Positions 56,695 through 64,000 of a DNA stretch of 64,000 nt are shown piece by piece. The notes beneath the pieces are model-generated. The model worked only from the letters and a program-made list of their open reading frames with translations. It made no database searches and was not told the DNA's origin. The stretch's first letter is position 1. The number at the start of each line of letters is the position of its first letter. Source of the DNA: CALCKU01 sp964654665 (GTDB lineage: Bacteria; Pseudomonadota; Alphaproteobacteria; Caulobacterales; Maricaulaceae); the NCBI GenBank assembly GCA_964654665.1, contig CAZZKV010000006.1:1-64000 (forward strand), read 5' to 3'. Both the position numbers and the translations under genes were made by a program.

Positions 56695-56721
56695 GAAACC
56701 ATTTTGCAGTGCATAGACGGC

Positions 56722-57234
56722 TTAGGCAAGTACCTTTTTAGGGCCGTCCTGTCCCTTGAACTTTAACGACCGAATAGGGCCACTTATTTTCACATCGACA
56801 TTGTTAATTTGCATAGGATTAAGTCGCCGCAAGAGGCGACAGTCGATAATTAACGAGTGTGGCGGGTTTTGTAAGATTGCTTGCTGATAAACAAAGGCTG
56901 TTCGTCCATCGATTTCAGCCCCAATTAATTCTAAGTCTATAGGTATATTGTTTCCCGCATCAATTAGCTTGAAATGTTTTGCGGTATAAAGTGCAAGTTT
57001 TGCGCGCTCTCGTAATTTCGTTAAATCAGAACGCCCTAAAATACCAATCTTGGCCAGATATGTTTCGGCTTCGTGAATGTGAAAGCCATGTGTGACTTCC
57101 AAAGTATTATCGATTGCGTTCCATTCGATCTGGCTTAATGTCGTTGCTTCTTTATGGGCTTTAACAGTTTGCGGCAGCGCCGCCATAATGCCAAACCCTA
57201 TGCCGCTTGTTATAAACTGTCGTCTATAGGTCAT
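56722..57234 (-). CDS. DUF6702-like secreted protein
   Basis: A 170-residue protein with a twin-arginine-like N-terminus (YRRQFIT) and a hydrophobic stretch, suggesting Tat export and cleavage near VKAH. The mature part (SQIEWNAIDNTLEVTHGFHIHEAE) resembles DUF6702, a small beta-rich family of unknown function. Its start overlaps the stop of the M1 peptidase by four bases. Such coupling suggests that it works with, or helps fold, the peptidase. Confidence 0.65.
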   Translation of the reverse strand: MTYRRQFITSGIGFGIMAALPQTVKAHKEATTLSQIEWNAIDNTLEVTHGFHIHEAETYLAKIGILGRSDLTKLRERAKLALYTAKHFKLIDAGNNIPIDLELIGAEIDGRTAFVYQQAILQNPPHSLIIDCRLLRRLNPMQINNVDVKISGPIRSLKFKGQDGPKKVLA

Positions 57235-59849
57235 TTTTTGCCCATGAGCCGATCAAGTGTTTTGCGTAATGTGGATTTATCCTCATCTGATGTCATAGAT
57301 TTTTTGGATGGTCCTTTTTTATCCATTTTCTTTTTCTTAGATTTCATCGGTTTTTTATCATCCATATTGGCGTCAGATAATGGGACGTCTTTTTCATCAC
57401 CCATGCTGTCTTTGTCTTCAGACATAAGTTCGACCAGCATGTCAGCCATTAAATTATTGGAACTGCGTGATGATTTATAGAGTTTCAGACGCGATGGCAT
57501 AATGACAGGCGGATAGGTATTATTACCGTAATCGGCATCAGCGGTCTGATGAGCAGGGTCCAGCGCAATAGATTTAATCCGTTTTGAATGGGTAATAAGT
57601 TTCGTGACTTTTTTAGTATTGCGCCGCCAAATTTCGGCAGGCACCATCATATCTTCGGTTGATCCATCCATAAAGGTTAGAGTTAGGGGAAGAGGTGAAA
57701 TCAACCCGCCTTTGTTTTTAAAATCAATGAAATAAAGGTATTTACCATCCTCCATCGCGCGATCATAGGCTTTGCGTTCCCAATCTTTCAAACCGTCTAG
57801 GAAGCTTGTAAATTTATTGCGGTCTTTATTTGATACCGTGAATTTATCATTTTCATTATAAAAATCGTTCAAATCTTTAAATCGTTCGAGACGGGGAATG
57901 ATACCTTCCTCGCGATTACGCTTTTGGACGATATTTTCGGGATATTGTTCCAGATCGTCTTTGCGATCTTGATCAAATTCCCTATCCGGATCCTGCGAAG
58001 ATATCTGATATTCGCGCACATCGGTTATACCCATATCAACATGATCTGTACCAAAGAACCATCCCCGCCAAAACCAGTCTAGGTCAACGGCTGAAGCATC
58101 TTCCATTGTCCGGAAAAAATCGGCTGGCGTTGGTCGTTTAAATTTCCAACGGTTTGAATATTCACGGAAAGCGAAATCAAATAATTCACGGCCCATAACG
58201 GTTTCGCGCAGAACCATCAAGGCGGCTGCCGGTTTGGAATAAGCATTTGGGCCAAATTGCAAAACACTGTCCGATTGTGTCATAATCGGTACTTGGTTAG
58301 AACTTGTCATATACCGGGATATAACATCAAGCGGGTTTTGCTGACCACGGCTAATAGGAAAGTTTTCTTCCCATTCATATTCCGCCATATATTCTAAAAA
58401 GCTGTTCAAGCCTTCATCCATCCATGTCCAGCGCCGTTCATCCGAGTTTACAGTCATTGGGAAATAAATATGACCAATTTCATGAATGATAACGCCGATA
58501 AGGCCATATTTAATATTTCGGGAATAGACTGTTTTACCTGATTTTTCATCTTTGCTTGGACGGTATCCGTTAAAGGTAATCATGGGGTATTCCATTCCGC
58601 CGCGCTCCCAGCTATTGACAGATTGCGCTATGGGGTAGGGATAGTTGAAAGCGAATTTATTATAGACATCCATGGTATGAACGACTGCATGTGTGGAATA
58701 TTGAGACCAGATCGGGTCCGCTTCATTAGGATAAAACGACATGGCTGTAACAACTGGGTTTTTCTCGTCATCTTGTTCAAATAACATTGCATCCCAAATG
58801 TATTTACGTGAGCTAGACCAGGCCACGTCCCTGACATTTTCAGCTTTGAATCGCCATGTCTTCGTGCCTTTGGCTTTGGACTTTTCATTCTCTGCGGCTT
58901 CTTCGGGCGTAACAATATAGATGGGCTTATCTGTGCTTGCTTTATCAAGGCGCGCGCGCTGCTCGGTGCTTAGGACTTGACGTGGGTTTTGTAATACACC
59001 TGAAGCCGAAACGATATGATCGGATGGCACCGTAATGTTAAGTTCATAGTCGCCAAACTCCAGAGTAAATTCGCCGCGGCCTAAAAACTGCTTGTTTTGC
59101 CAGCCAGTATAATCTGTAAAGGCAGCCATGCGCGGGAACCATTGTGCAAGACCATAAATATAGGTGTCATTATCTTCGAAATGCTCAAACCCTCCGCGTC
59201 CGCCAACTGTAACTTCGTCGATGATGTTATGTTCCCAATCAATATTGAAATTTAAGGTTTCGTTTGGAAGGAGTGGCGTTTCCAGATCAATGCGCATCAT
59301 GGTGTCATTGATTGTATAAGCCAAGTCTGCACCATTCTCATCGGCGACAGAAGTAAACTCAAACCCGTATTCACGGTCTTCCATATGTTGTTCGTAACGC
59401 AGGGCATTAAAGCTATAGCGATCTGCCCCGCCCGCCCCTTGACCCCGGCGTGACCCTGCCGCAGAGGCAACACCGGATTCGCGCGCTAAAGAACCATCTT
59501 TAAACCGGTTCTGGTCAAGCGCGACCCAAAGGTAGTTTAAAGATTCGGGTGAGTTATTTGTATAGCTAATGCTTTCGGATGCAATGAGACGTTTGTTATC
59601 TTCATCGAGAGCAACATCGATTACATAATCGACATCTTGTTGCCAATAAGCAGGCCCGGGTGCGCCTGTGGCTGAACGGTAAATGTTGGGGGTTGGCAAT
59701 TCTGTGCCAAGCTGACGAAATTTGGCTACTTGATCTGTTGGCGAGCCAGCAGGGCCATCAGCAAATGCAAGAGACCCTGCCATGATTGAGAATAGTGAAG
59801 CTCCTGAAACAATGAAACCAAGAGAGATTGCTTTTGAAAAAGCTCGCAT
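57231..59849 (-). CDS. M1 family metallopeptidase, secreted
   Basis: An 872-residue aminopeptidase-like zinc enzyme with a signal peptide ending near AFADG. The zinc site is H456-E-I-G-H460 and, 19 residues on, E479 in WMDEGLN, the classical HExxH-x18-E pattern. The N-terminal beta-domain binds the peptide N-terminus in this family. The last 60 or so residues are very polar and Lys-rich, unusual in an exported enzyme. Translation is coupled to the DUF6702 gene. Confidence 0.9.
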   Translation of the reverse strand: MRAFSKAISLGFIVSGASLFSIMAGSLAFADGPAGSPTDQVAKFRQLGTELPTPNIYRSATGAPGPAYWQQDVDYVIDVALDEDNKRLIASESISYTNNSPESLNYLWVALDQNRFKDGSLARESGVASAAGSRRGQGAGGADRYSFNALRYEQHMEDREYGFEFTSVADENGADLAYTINDTMMRIDLETPLLPNETLNFNIDWEHNIIDEVTVGGRGGFEHFEDNDTYIYGLAQWFPRMAAFTDYTGWQNKQFLGRGEFTLEFGDYELNITVPSDHIVSASGVLQNPRQVLSTEQRARLDKASTDKPIYIVTPEEAAENEKSKAKGTKTWRFKAENVRDVAWSSSRKYIWDAMLFEQDDEKNPVVTAMSFYPNEADPIWSQYSTHAVVHTMDVYNKFAFNYPYPIAQSVNSWERGGMEYPMITFNGYRPSKDEKSGKTVYSRNIKYGLIGVIIHEIGHIYFPMTVNSDERRWTWMDEGLNSFLEYMAEYEWEENFPISRGQQNPLDVISRYMTSSNQVPIMTQSDSVLQFGPNAYSKPAAALMVLRETVMGRELFDFAFREYSNRWKFKRPTPADFFRTMEDASAVDLDWFWRGWFFGTDHVDMGITDVREYQISSQDPDREFDQDRKDDLEQYPENIVQKRNREEGIIPRLERFKDLNDFYNENDKFTVSNKDRNKFTSFLDGLKDWERKAYDRAMEDGKYLYFIDFKNKGGLISPLPLTLTFMDGSTEDMMVPAEIWRRNTKKVTKLITHSKRIKSIALDPAHQTADADYGNNTYPPVIMPSRLKLYKSSRSSNNLMADMLVELMSEDKDSMGDEKDVPLSDANMDDKKPMKSKKKKMDKKGPSKKSMTSDEDKSTLRKTLDRLMGKK

Positions 59850-59933
59850 AAAACACCTGCCGTCTATATTTTACCGTATACTAGGCCTAGCGCATGGCAA
59901 AATCATACTAAATTCGCGTAAACAGGGAAAAGA

Positions 59934-59955
59934 AAAAGGGCCTTTCGGCCCTTTT
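59934..59955 (-). terminator. Intrinsic terminator of the M28 gene
   Basis: Read on the minus strand, AAAAGGGCC pairs with GGCCCTTTT around a GAAA tetraloop, followed by TTCTTTT. The perfect 9-bp stem, GNRA loop and T-rich tail lie 24 bp after the M28 stop codon. It separates this gene from the M1 peptidase unit. Confidence 0.85.
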
Positions 59956-59978
59956 GTGGTTAACAATCGCATAAGGGG

Positions 59979-61643
59979 CTATTTTAACATAGTATCGCGA
60001 AGGCCGCGAAATTCCGTGCCTTCATACCAATTCGGCCAATCACTGGAATCAGCAAGGCCATAACCCAACTCGAACAATATTTCTGTGGTATTAACGATGC
60101 CAGATAAATCCCAGCTATTATCATATTCATCAGCGGGTTTATGATAGCGTTCTTTGGTATATTCGACCTCAAAGGCTTCGCCGTAACTGCGGCCATTAAT
60201 AATGTGATCATTTCCCCCATCGGCATAGAGCATTGGAACGCCCTTTTTGGCGAGGCTGATGTGATCCGAGCGGTAATAATAACCCGCTTCGGGTTTGGGG
60301 TCAGGAACGATATACATATCCCGCGGCGTTAATATAGTTTTTAAGCGGTCCTCAAGTTGCGATGCGCCGTGACCTACAACAATCATATCTTTAGTTGGGC
60401 CTGTTGGCAGGATAGCATCAATATTAATACCGGCGACAGTTTTATTGAGCGGAACAAGGGGATCTTCGGCATAATAAGCCGAGCCTAAGAGACCTGACTC
60501 TTCAGCTGTAACAGCGATAAAAATCGCAGAGCGTTTTGGCGCGCCTATGGCAGCGAAAGCTTCGCCAATTTCAATAATCGCAGCGGTGCCTGTAGCATTA
60601 TCAACCGCACCATTAAAAATTTGATCGCCTTCCGCGTTGAGGTTAATTCCCAGATGATCCCAATGCGCCATATATAGCACGTATTCATCCGGATTTTCCG
60701 TGCCTTTAATACCGCCGGCGACATTGCGTGATTTAGTTGTTTTGACGGTTTGGTTAATCGTTGCATCCAGTGTGATATCAGTAAAAGGAATGGGTTCGAA
60801 ATCAGGGCTTGCAGCATTTTTCATGGCCGTATCCATATTAACGCCCGCTGCGTTGAAGAGATCTTTGGCTGTATCTATATGTATCCAGCCTTCTAGCACT
60901 GTGCGTGAGGCCCCGCCATCTGGACGAACAAGATCATATTGCTCGCTTGTCCATGAACCGGATACAACGTCCCAACCATAACTGGCTGGTTCAGTTTGAT
61001 GAATAATAATGGCAGCAGCAGCACCCTGACGGCCGGCTTCCTCATATTTATAAGTCCATCGTCCGTAATAGGTCATGGAATTACCTTTAAATAAGGCATC
61101 GTCTTGAGTCGCGAATCCGGGATCATTCACGAGCATGACAACTGTTTTTCCGGTTACATCAAGACCAGCATAATCATCCCATCCAAATTCGGGTGCGACA
61201 ACGCCGTAACCAACAAAAATAACATCGCTATTTTTAACAGATAGGGTTTTATCAAGTCGTTTTGTCCAGTAAACAGCATTGGTTTTTTGGTCGGCTGTTA
61301 AGATGGTTTTATCATTTGCAGATAAAGTCATAGAAGAATGAGGCAGTACTTCGGTCGCAGTCAATTCGACGCTTTGAAAATAACTCCCATTTTCCCCCAT
61401 AGGCTCAAGGCCAGCGGCTTTCATCTCATCGGCAATATATTGTGTCGATAATTGACCCCCTTTTGTAGAAGGGGCTCGGCCTTCAAATTCATCTGAGGCC
61501 AAACGTTCAATCCGCCGACCAATGTCAGCCGCAGAGGCGATAATTACGTCGGCTTTTGGCGTAGGGTCTGTGGTTGTCGGTTCGCAAGCTGTTATCATCA
61601 TCGTTGCGGCGATTCCCAATACTGTTAAAATAATACGGTTCAT
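59979..61643 (-). CDS. M28 family peptidase, lipoprotein
   Basis: A 554-residue zinc peptidase. The start at 61643 begins a signal peptide with lipobox ITAC (Cys about residue 20), so it is probably a lipoprotein. A PA (protease-associated) domain lies before the catalytic part. Metal ligands are in AHWDHLGIN (H327), GAVDNATGTAA, TAEESGLLGS and YRSDHISLA. The product is likely a periplasmic or outer-membrane aminopeptidase. It ends with a strong terminator and is divergent from a second M28 gene. Confidence 0.9.
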   Translation of the reverse strand: MNRIILTVLGIAATMMITACEPTTTDPTPKADVIIASAADIGRRIERLASDEFEGRAPSTKGGQLSTQYIADEMKAAGLEPMGENGSYFQSVELTATEVLPHSSMTLSANDKTILTADQKTNAVYWTKRLDKTLSVKNSDVIFVGYGVVAPEFGWDDYAGLDVTGKTVVMLVNDPGFATQDDALFKGNSMTYYGRWTYKYEEAGRQGAAAAIIIHQTEPASYGWDVVSGSWTSEQYDLVRPDGGASRTVLEGWIHIDTAKDLFNAAGVNMDTAMKNAASPDFEPIPFTDITLDATINQTVKTTKSRNVAGGIKGTENPDEYVLYMAHWDHLGINLNAEGDQIFNGAVDNATGTAAIIEIGEAFAAIGAPKRSAIFIAVTAEESGLLGSAYYAEDPLVPLNKTVAGINIDAILPTGPTKDMIVVGHGASQLEDRLKTILTPRDMYIVPDPKPEAGYYYRSDHISLAKKGVPMLYADGGNDHIINGRSYGEAFEVEYTKERYHKPADEYDNSWDLSGIVNTTEILFELGYGLADSSDWPNWYEGTEFRGLRDTMLK

Positions 61644-61816
61644 AAGGTCCCCATTTATCTGACCAAGTCTATAATTAGGCATAAGAAACCACATCAGCTA
61701 GAAAATAGAAAGAGGGCAAAATCGCAATGCTTATAATTTATCTCTTTGCAAAGACGGTAAGCGACCTTAACATTGTAAAAAATACCGAGTAAATAATAAG
61801 CACAAGGTGATAGAAC

Positions 61817-63238
61817 ATGCGACAAACAGTTTTACCGATATTGGCAACGGCCATGCTTTTAGGTTGCACAGCGCAGAATAACGCCTCTCAACAGCCTGCC
61901 GAAGAGACCCCCAAAGTGATCCGGGCGCAAGGCCCGGCTGAGGCTGGACGGCTAATCCAAATTGCTCAAAAGAATTACTATGGATATAAAATCACCGAAG
62001 GTTTAACGACTGATATTGGGGCGCGATTGGCCGGCAGTGCCGCAGAAGCGCGGGCGAGAGATTGGACTGTTGATAAATTCAAAGAAATTGGTTTGCAAAA
62101 TGTACGTATAGAACCATTTACAATATTTGGTTGGGAACGCGGGGTGGAAACCGCGAAAATTATATCACCCAGAGAACAAGATTTATATGTAACAGCTTTG
62201 GGCGGATCTGTTGGTACGCCAGCTGCAGGGATTTCGGCTGAGATCGCCTATTTTCCAACTTTCGAAGATTTAGAAAAAGCGCCGTTGGATGATTTGGACG
62301 GAAAAATTGTTTTCATTTCGGGCCGGATGAAAAAAGCGCCAGACGGTGCAGGTTATGGCCCGGCAAATCGGAAGCGACGCTCGGGCGCAACTGAAGCGGC
62401 CAAGCGCGGGGCGGCCGCAGTCATCATCCGTTCAGTTGGAACAGATTCGCACCGCTTTCCTCATACGGGACAAATGCGTTATGCAGATGACGTCAAAAAA
62501 ATTCCTATTGGGGCGTTATCTGCCCCTGATGCTGATCAGCTTGAACGTTTGTTAGGTAAGGGCGAAACGATCTCCGTAAAATTAATACTGACTCCAAGAG
62601 CCGTTGGTAAATTGCCATCGGGGAATGTGATTGGAGAAATTATTGGTTCTGAAAAACCGGATGAAATCATTTTGATTGGGGGGCATTTGGATAGCTGGGA
62701 TCTTGGGACAGGCGCAATTGACGACGCCGCCGGTGTTGGAATTTCGGCTGGAGCAGCTCAGGTTATTCTTGAAAGCGGACTTAAACCAAAACGGACTATT
62801 CGTGTGGTCGCCTTTGGTTCTGAAGAAGTTGGCTTGCTAGGTGGGCGCGCTTATGTAGCGGCTCATAAGGATGAGTTGGCGAAACATATGTTGGCAAGTG
62901 AATCGGATTTCGGAGCTGGTAAAGTTTACGAAGTGAAATCTGGTGTAAAAGGGGAAGATGGAAATGCAGTTATACGTGATATTGCTCAGGCTTTAGCGCC
63001 TCTGGATATAGCCATGGGGAGAGGCCGGACAAATGGTGGACCCGATATTGGGCCTATGTTCTCTGAAGGCGTGCCCGCCATACGTTTGCAACAGGATGGT
63101 ACAGATTATTTTGATCTACACCATACACCCGATGATACTTTTGATAAAATTAATAAAGATGATATGGCTCAAAATACTGCCGCTTTTGCCGTTATGGCGT
63201 GGATGGCCTCCGAAGCCGATACGGATTTTAGGGAGTAG
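61817..63238 (+). CDS. M28 family peptidase, lipoprotein
   Basis: A 473-residue protein with lipobox LLGC at the end of its signal peptide (Cys about 17). A PA domain is inserted around 125-255. Metal ligands are in GGHLDSWDLG (H290), GAIDDAAGVG, GSEEVGLLGG and LHHTPDDT. It is related to, but clearly different from, the divergent M28 protein. The M20 gene follows after three bases, so the two are probably cotranscribed. Confidence 0.9.
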   Translation: MRQTVLPILATAMLLGCTAQNNASQQPAEETPKVIRAQGPAEAGRLIQIAQKNYYGYKITEGLTTDIGARLAGSAAEARARDWTVDKFKEIGLQNVRIEPFTIFGWERGVETAKIISPREQDLYVTALGGSVGTPAAGISAEIAYFPTFEDLEKAPLDDLDGKIVFISGRMKKAPDGAGYGPANRKRRSGATEAAKRGAAAVIIRSVGTDSHRFPHTGQMRYADDVKKIPIGALSAPDADQLERLLGKGETISVKLILTPRAVGKLPSGNVIGEIIGSEKPDEIILIGGHLDSWDLGTGAIDDAAGVGISAGAAQVILESGLKPKRTIRVVAFGSEEVGLLGGRAYVAAHKDELAKHMLASESDFGAGKVYEVKSGVKGEDGNAVIRDIAQALAPLDIAMGRGRTNGGPDIGPMFSEGVPAIRLQQDGTDYFDLHHTPDDTFDKINKDDMAQNTAAFAVMAWMASEADTDFRE

Positions 63239-63241
63239 AGA

Positions 63242-64000
63242 ATGAAGCGACTAACGCCGATCATTGTAATGGCTACGGCTTTTGGTTTTGGGTCAACTGC
63301 GCATGCGGAAAATTTAATGGATGTTTACAGGCATCTCCATAGTAATCCTGAGCTTTCCAATATGGAAGTTCAAACGGCTGCTTATTTGGCTAAGCGTCTT
63401 GAAAAATTGGGTTATACCGTGACTGAACAAGTTGGCGGAACGGGTGTCGTCGCTCTATTAAAGAATGGCCCAGGTAAAACCGTTATGATTCGTGCAGATA
63501 TGGACGCTTTGCCCGTTGAAGAAAACACGGGATTACCTTTTGCATCAAAGGTCCGTGGCCTTGACGCTGAAGGTAAAGAATGGCCAGTTATGCATGCTTG
63601 CGGTCATGATATTCATATGACAACCTTGATAGGGACAGCCGAAATGCTGGCCGAAAATAAGAATCAGTGGTCTGGAACTTTGATGCTTATTCTGCAACCG
63701 GCTGAAGAATTGGGGCAAGGGGCCCGGCAGATGTTGGATGATGGGCTTTTTACGCGGTTTGGCACGCCTGATTATAACCTTGCCCTTCATGTTAATTCTA
63801 ATTTGCCGGCAGGCCGTGTTGGAGTGGTGCCCGGATATGCATTAGCTAATGTTGATTCTGTTGATATTCTTATTAAAGGTATTGGCGGTCATGGAGCCTA
63901 TCCTAATACAACTAAAGACCCTATTGTATTGGCGTCGCAATTAGTCTTGGCGCTTCAGACAATTGTGTCACGCGAAATTTCACCGCTAGAGCCAGCCGTT
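63242..64000 (+). CDS. M20 family amidohydrolase, secreted (partial)
   Basis: Open to the window edge with 253 codons visible. A signal peptide (ending STAHAEN) is followed by the M20D fold start VYRHLHSNPELSNMEV. The metal-binding HACGHDIHM (H118, C120, H122) and PAEELGQGARQ are present. Relatives hydrolyse N-acylated amino acids or peptides (hippurate hydrolase type), and the export signal suggests periplasmic action. The 3' end lies beyond the window. Confidence 0.9.
   Translation, partial: MKRLTPIIVMATAFGFGSTAHAENLMDVYRHLHSNPELSNMEVQTAAYLAKRLEKLGYTVTEQVGGTGVVALLKNGPGKTVMIRADMDALPVEENTGLPFASKVRGLDAEGKEWPVMHACGHDIHMTTLIGTAEMLAENKNQWSGTLMLILQPAEELGQGARQMLDDGLFTRFGTPDYNLALHVNSNLPAGRVGVVPGYALANVDSVDILIKGIGGHGAYPNTTKDPIVLASQLVLALQTIVSREISPLEPAV

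Noticed and set aside
59881..59890. Palindrome CTAGGCCTAG upstream of the M1 peptidase gene
   Set aside because: A 10-bp palindrome alone is weak evidence; no second copy or promoter context was seen.
60700..60981. Plus-strand ORF of 93 codons inside the M28 peptidase gene
   Set aside because: It is antisense to a well-supported coding region and has no recognisable domain.

Overview
This window is a gene-dense stretch of an alphaproteobacterial chromosome. The evidence is gene content and order. A nuo operon runs through birA, coaX, an RNase J gene, a methylmalonyl-CoA epimerase gene, a DUF1467 gene, proS and lolC/lolD. The rpsB-tsf-pyrH-frr-uppS-cdsA-dxr-rseP-bamA-skp-lpxD-fabZ-lpxA-lpxI-lpxB block follows, then gltA-gltX, comEC/lexA and a trp cluster. 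Base composition looks lower in GC than most alphaproteobacteria. The many secreted M1/M28/M20 peptidases and the DUF6702 gene would suit a marine Hyphomonadaceae/Robiginitomaculaceae-like bacterium, but that placement is only a guess. No tRNA, rRNA, insertion sequence, prophage or CRISPR array was seen.

Layout. 1-10064: the 3' end of nuoF, a small membrane ORF, then nuoG-H-I-J-K-L-M-N (respiratory complex I). 10072-17457: birA, coaX, rnj, mce, DUF1467, proS, lolC/E and lolD, tightly packed on the plus strand. 17647-18963: an APC-family permease on the minus strand. 19117-22702: a 30-codon membrane miniprotein and dnaE, preceded by a consensus DnaA box. 22849-37824: translation genes (S2, EF-Ts, UMP kinase, ribosome recycling factor) leading into isoprenoid, phospholipid, outer-membrane and lipid A genes, all on the plus strand. 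37821-40547 (minus): gltA and gltX. Then comEC (plus), lexA (minus) with a GTTC-N7-GTTC SOS box, a 0.6-kb gene-free stretch and a threonine aldolase. 45133-50842 (minus): a ppiD-like chaperone gene coupled to trpE-trpG-trpD-trpC. 51005-56694: tpiA, a HAD phosphatase, pckA, two GST-fold proteins, a pirin and a VOC protein. 56722-64000: a peptidase region with DUF6702 + M1 metallopeptidase, two divergent M28 lipoproteins, and a truncated M20 amidohydrolase at the window edge.

Most of the window is conserved housekeeping. The most unusual item is rpsB, which encodes ribosomal protein S2 with an Ala/Pro/Val-rich linker and an extra domain of about 100 residues resembling DUF2853, ordinarily a free-standing protein. 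Other points of interest are the small membrane ORFs in the nuo operon and before dnaE, the DnaA box before dnaE, a trp-lexA junction lacking moaC/moeA, TrpD with changed PRPP-loop residues, convergent genes sharing stop-codon bases, and a translationally coupled M1 peptidase-DUF6702 pair.
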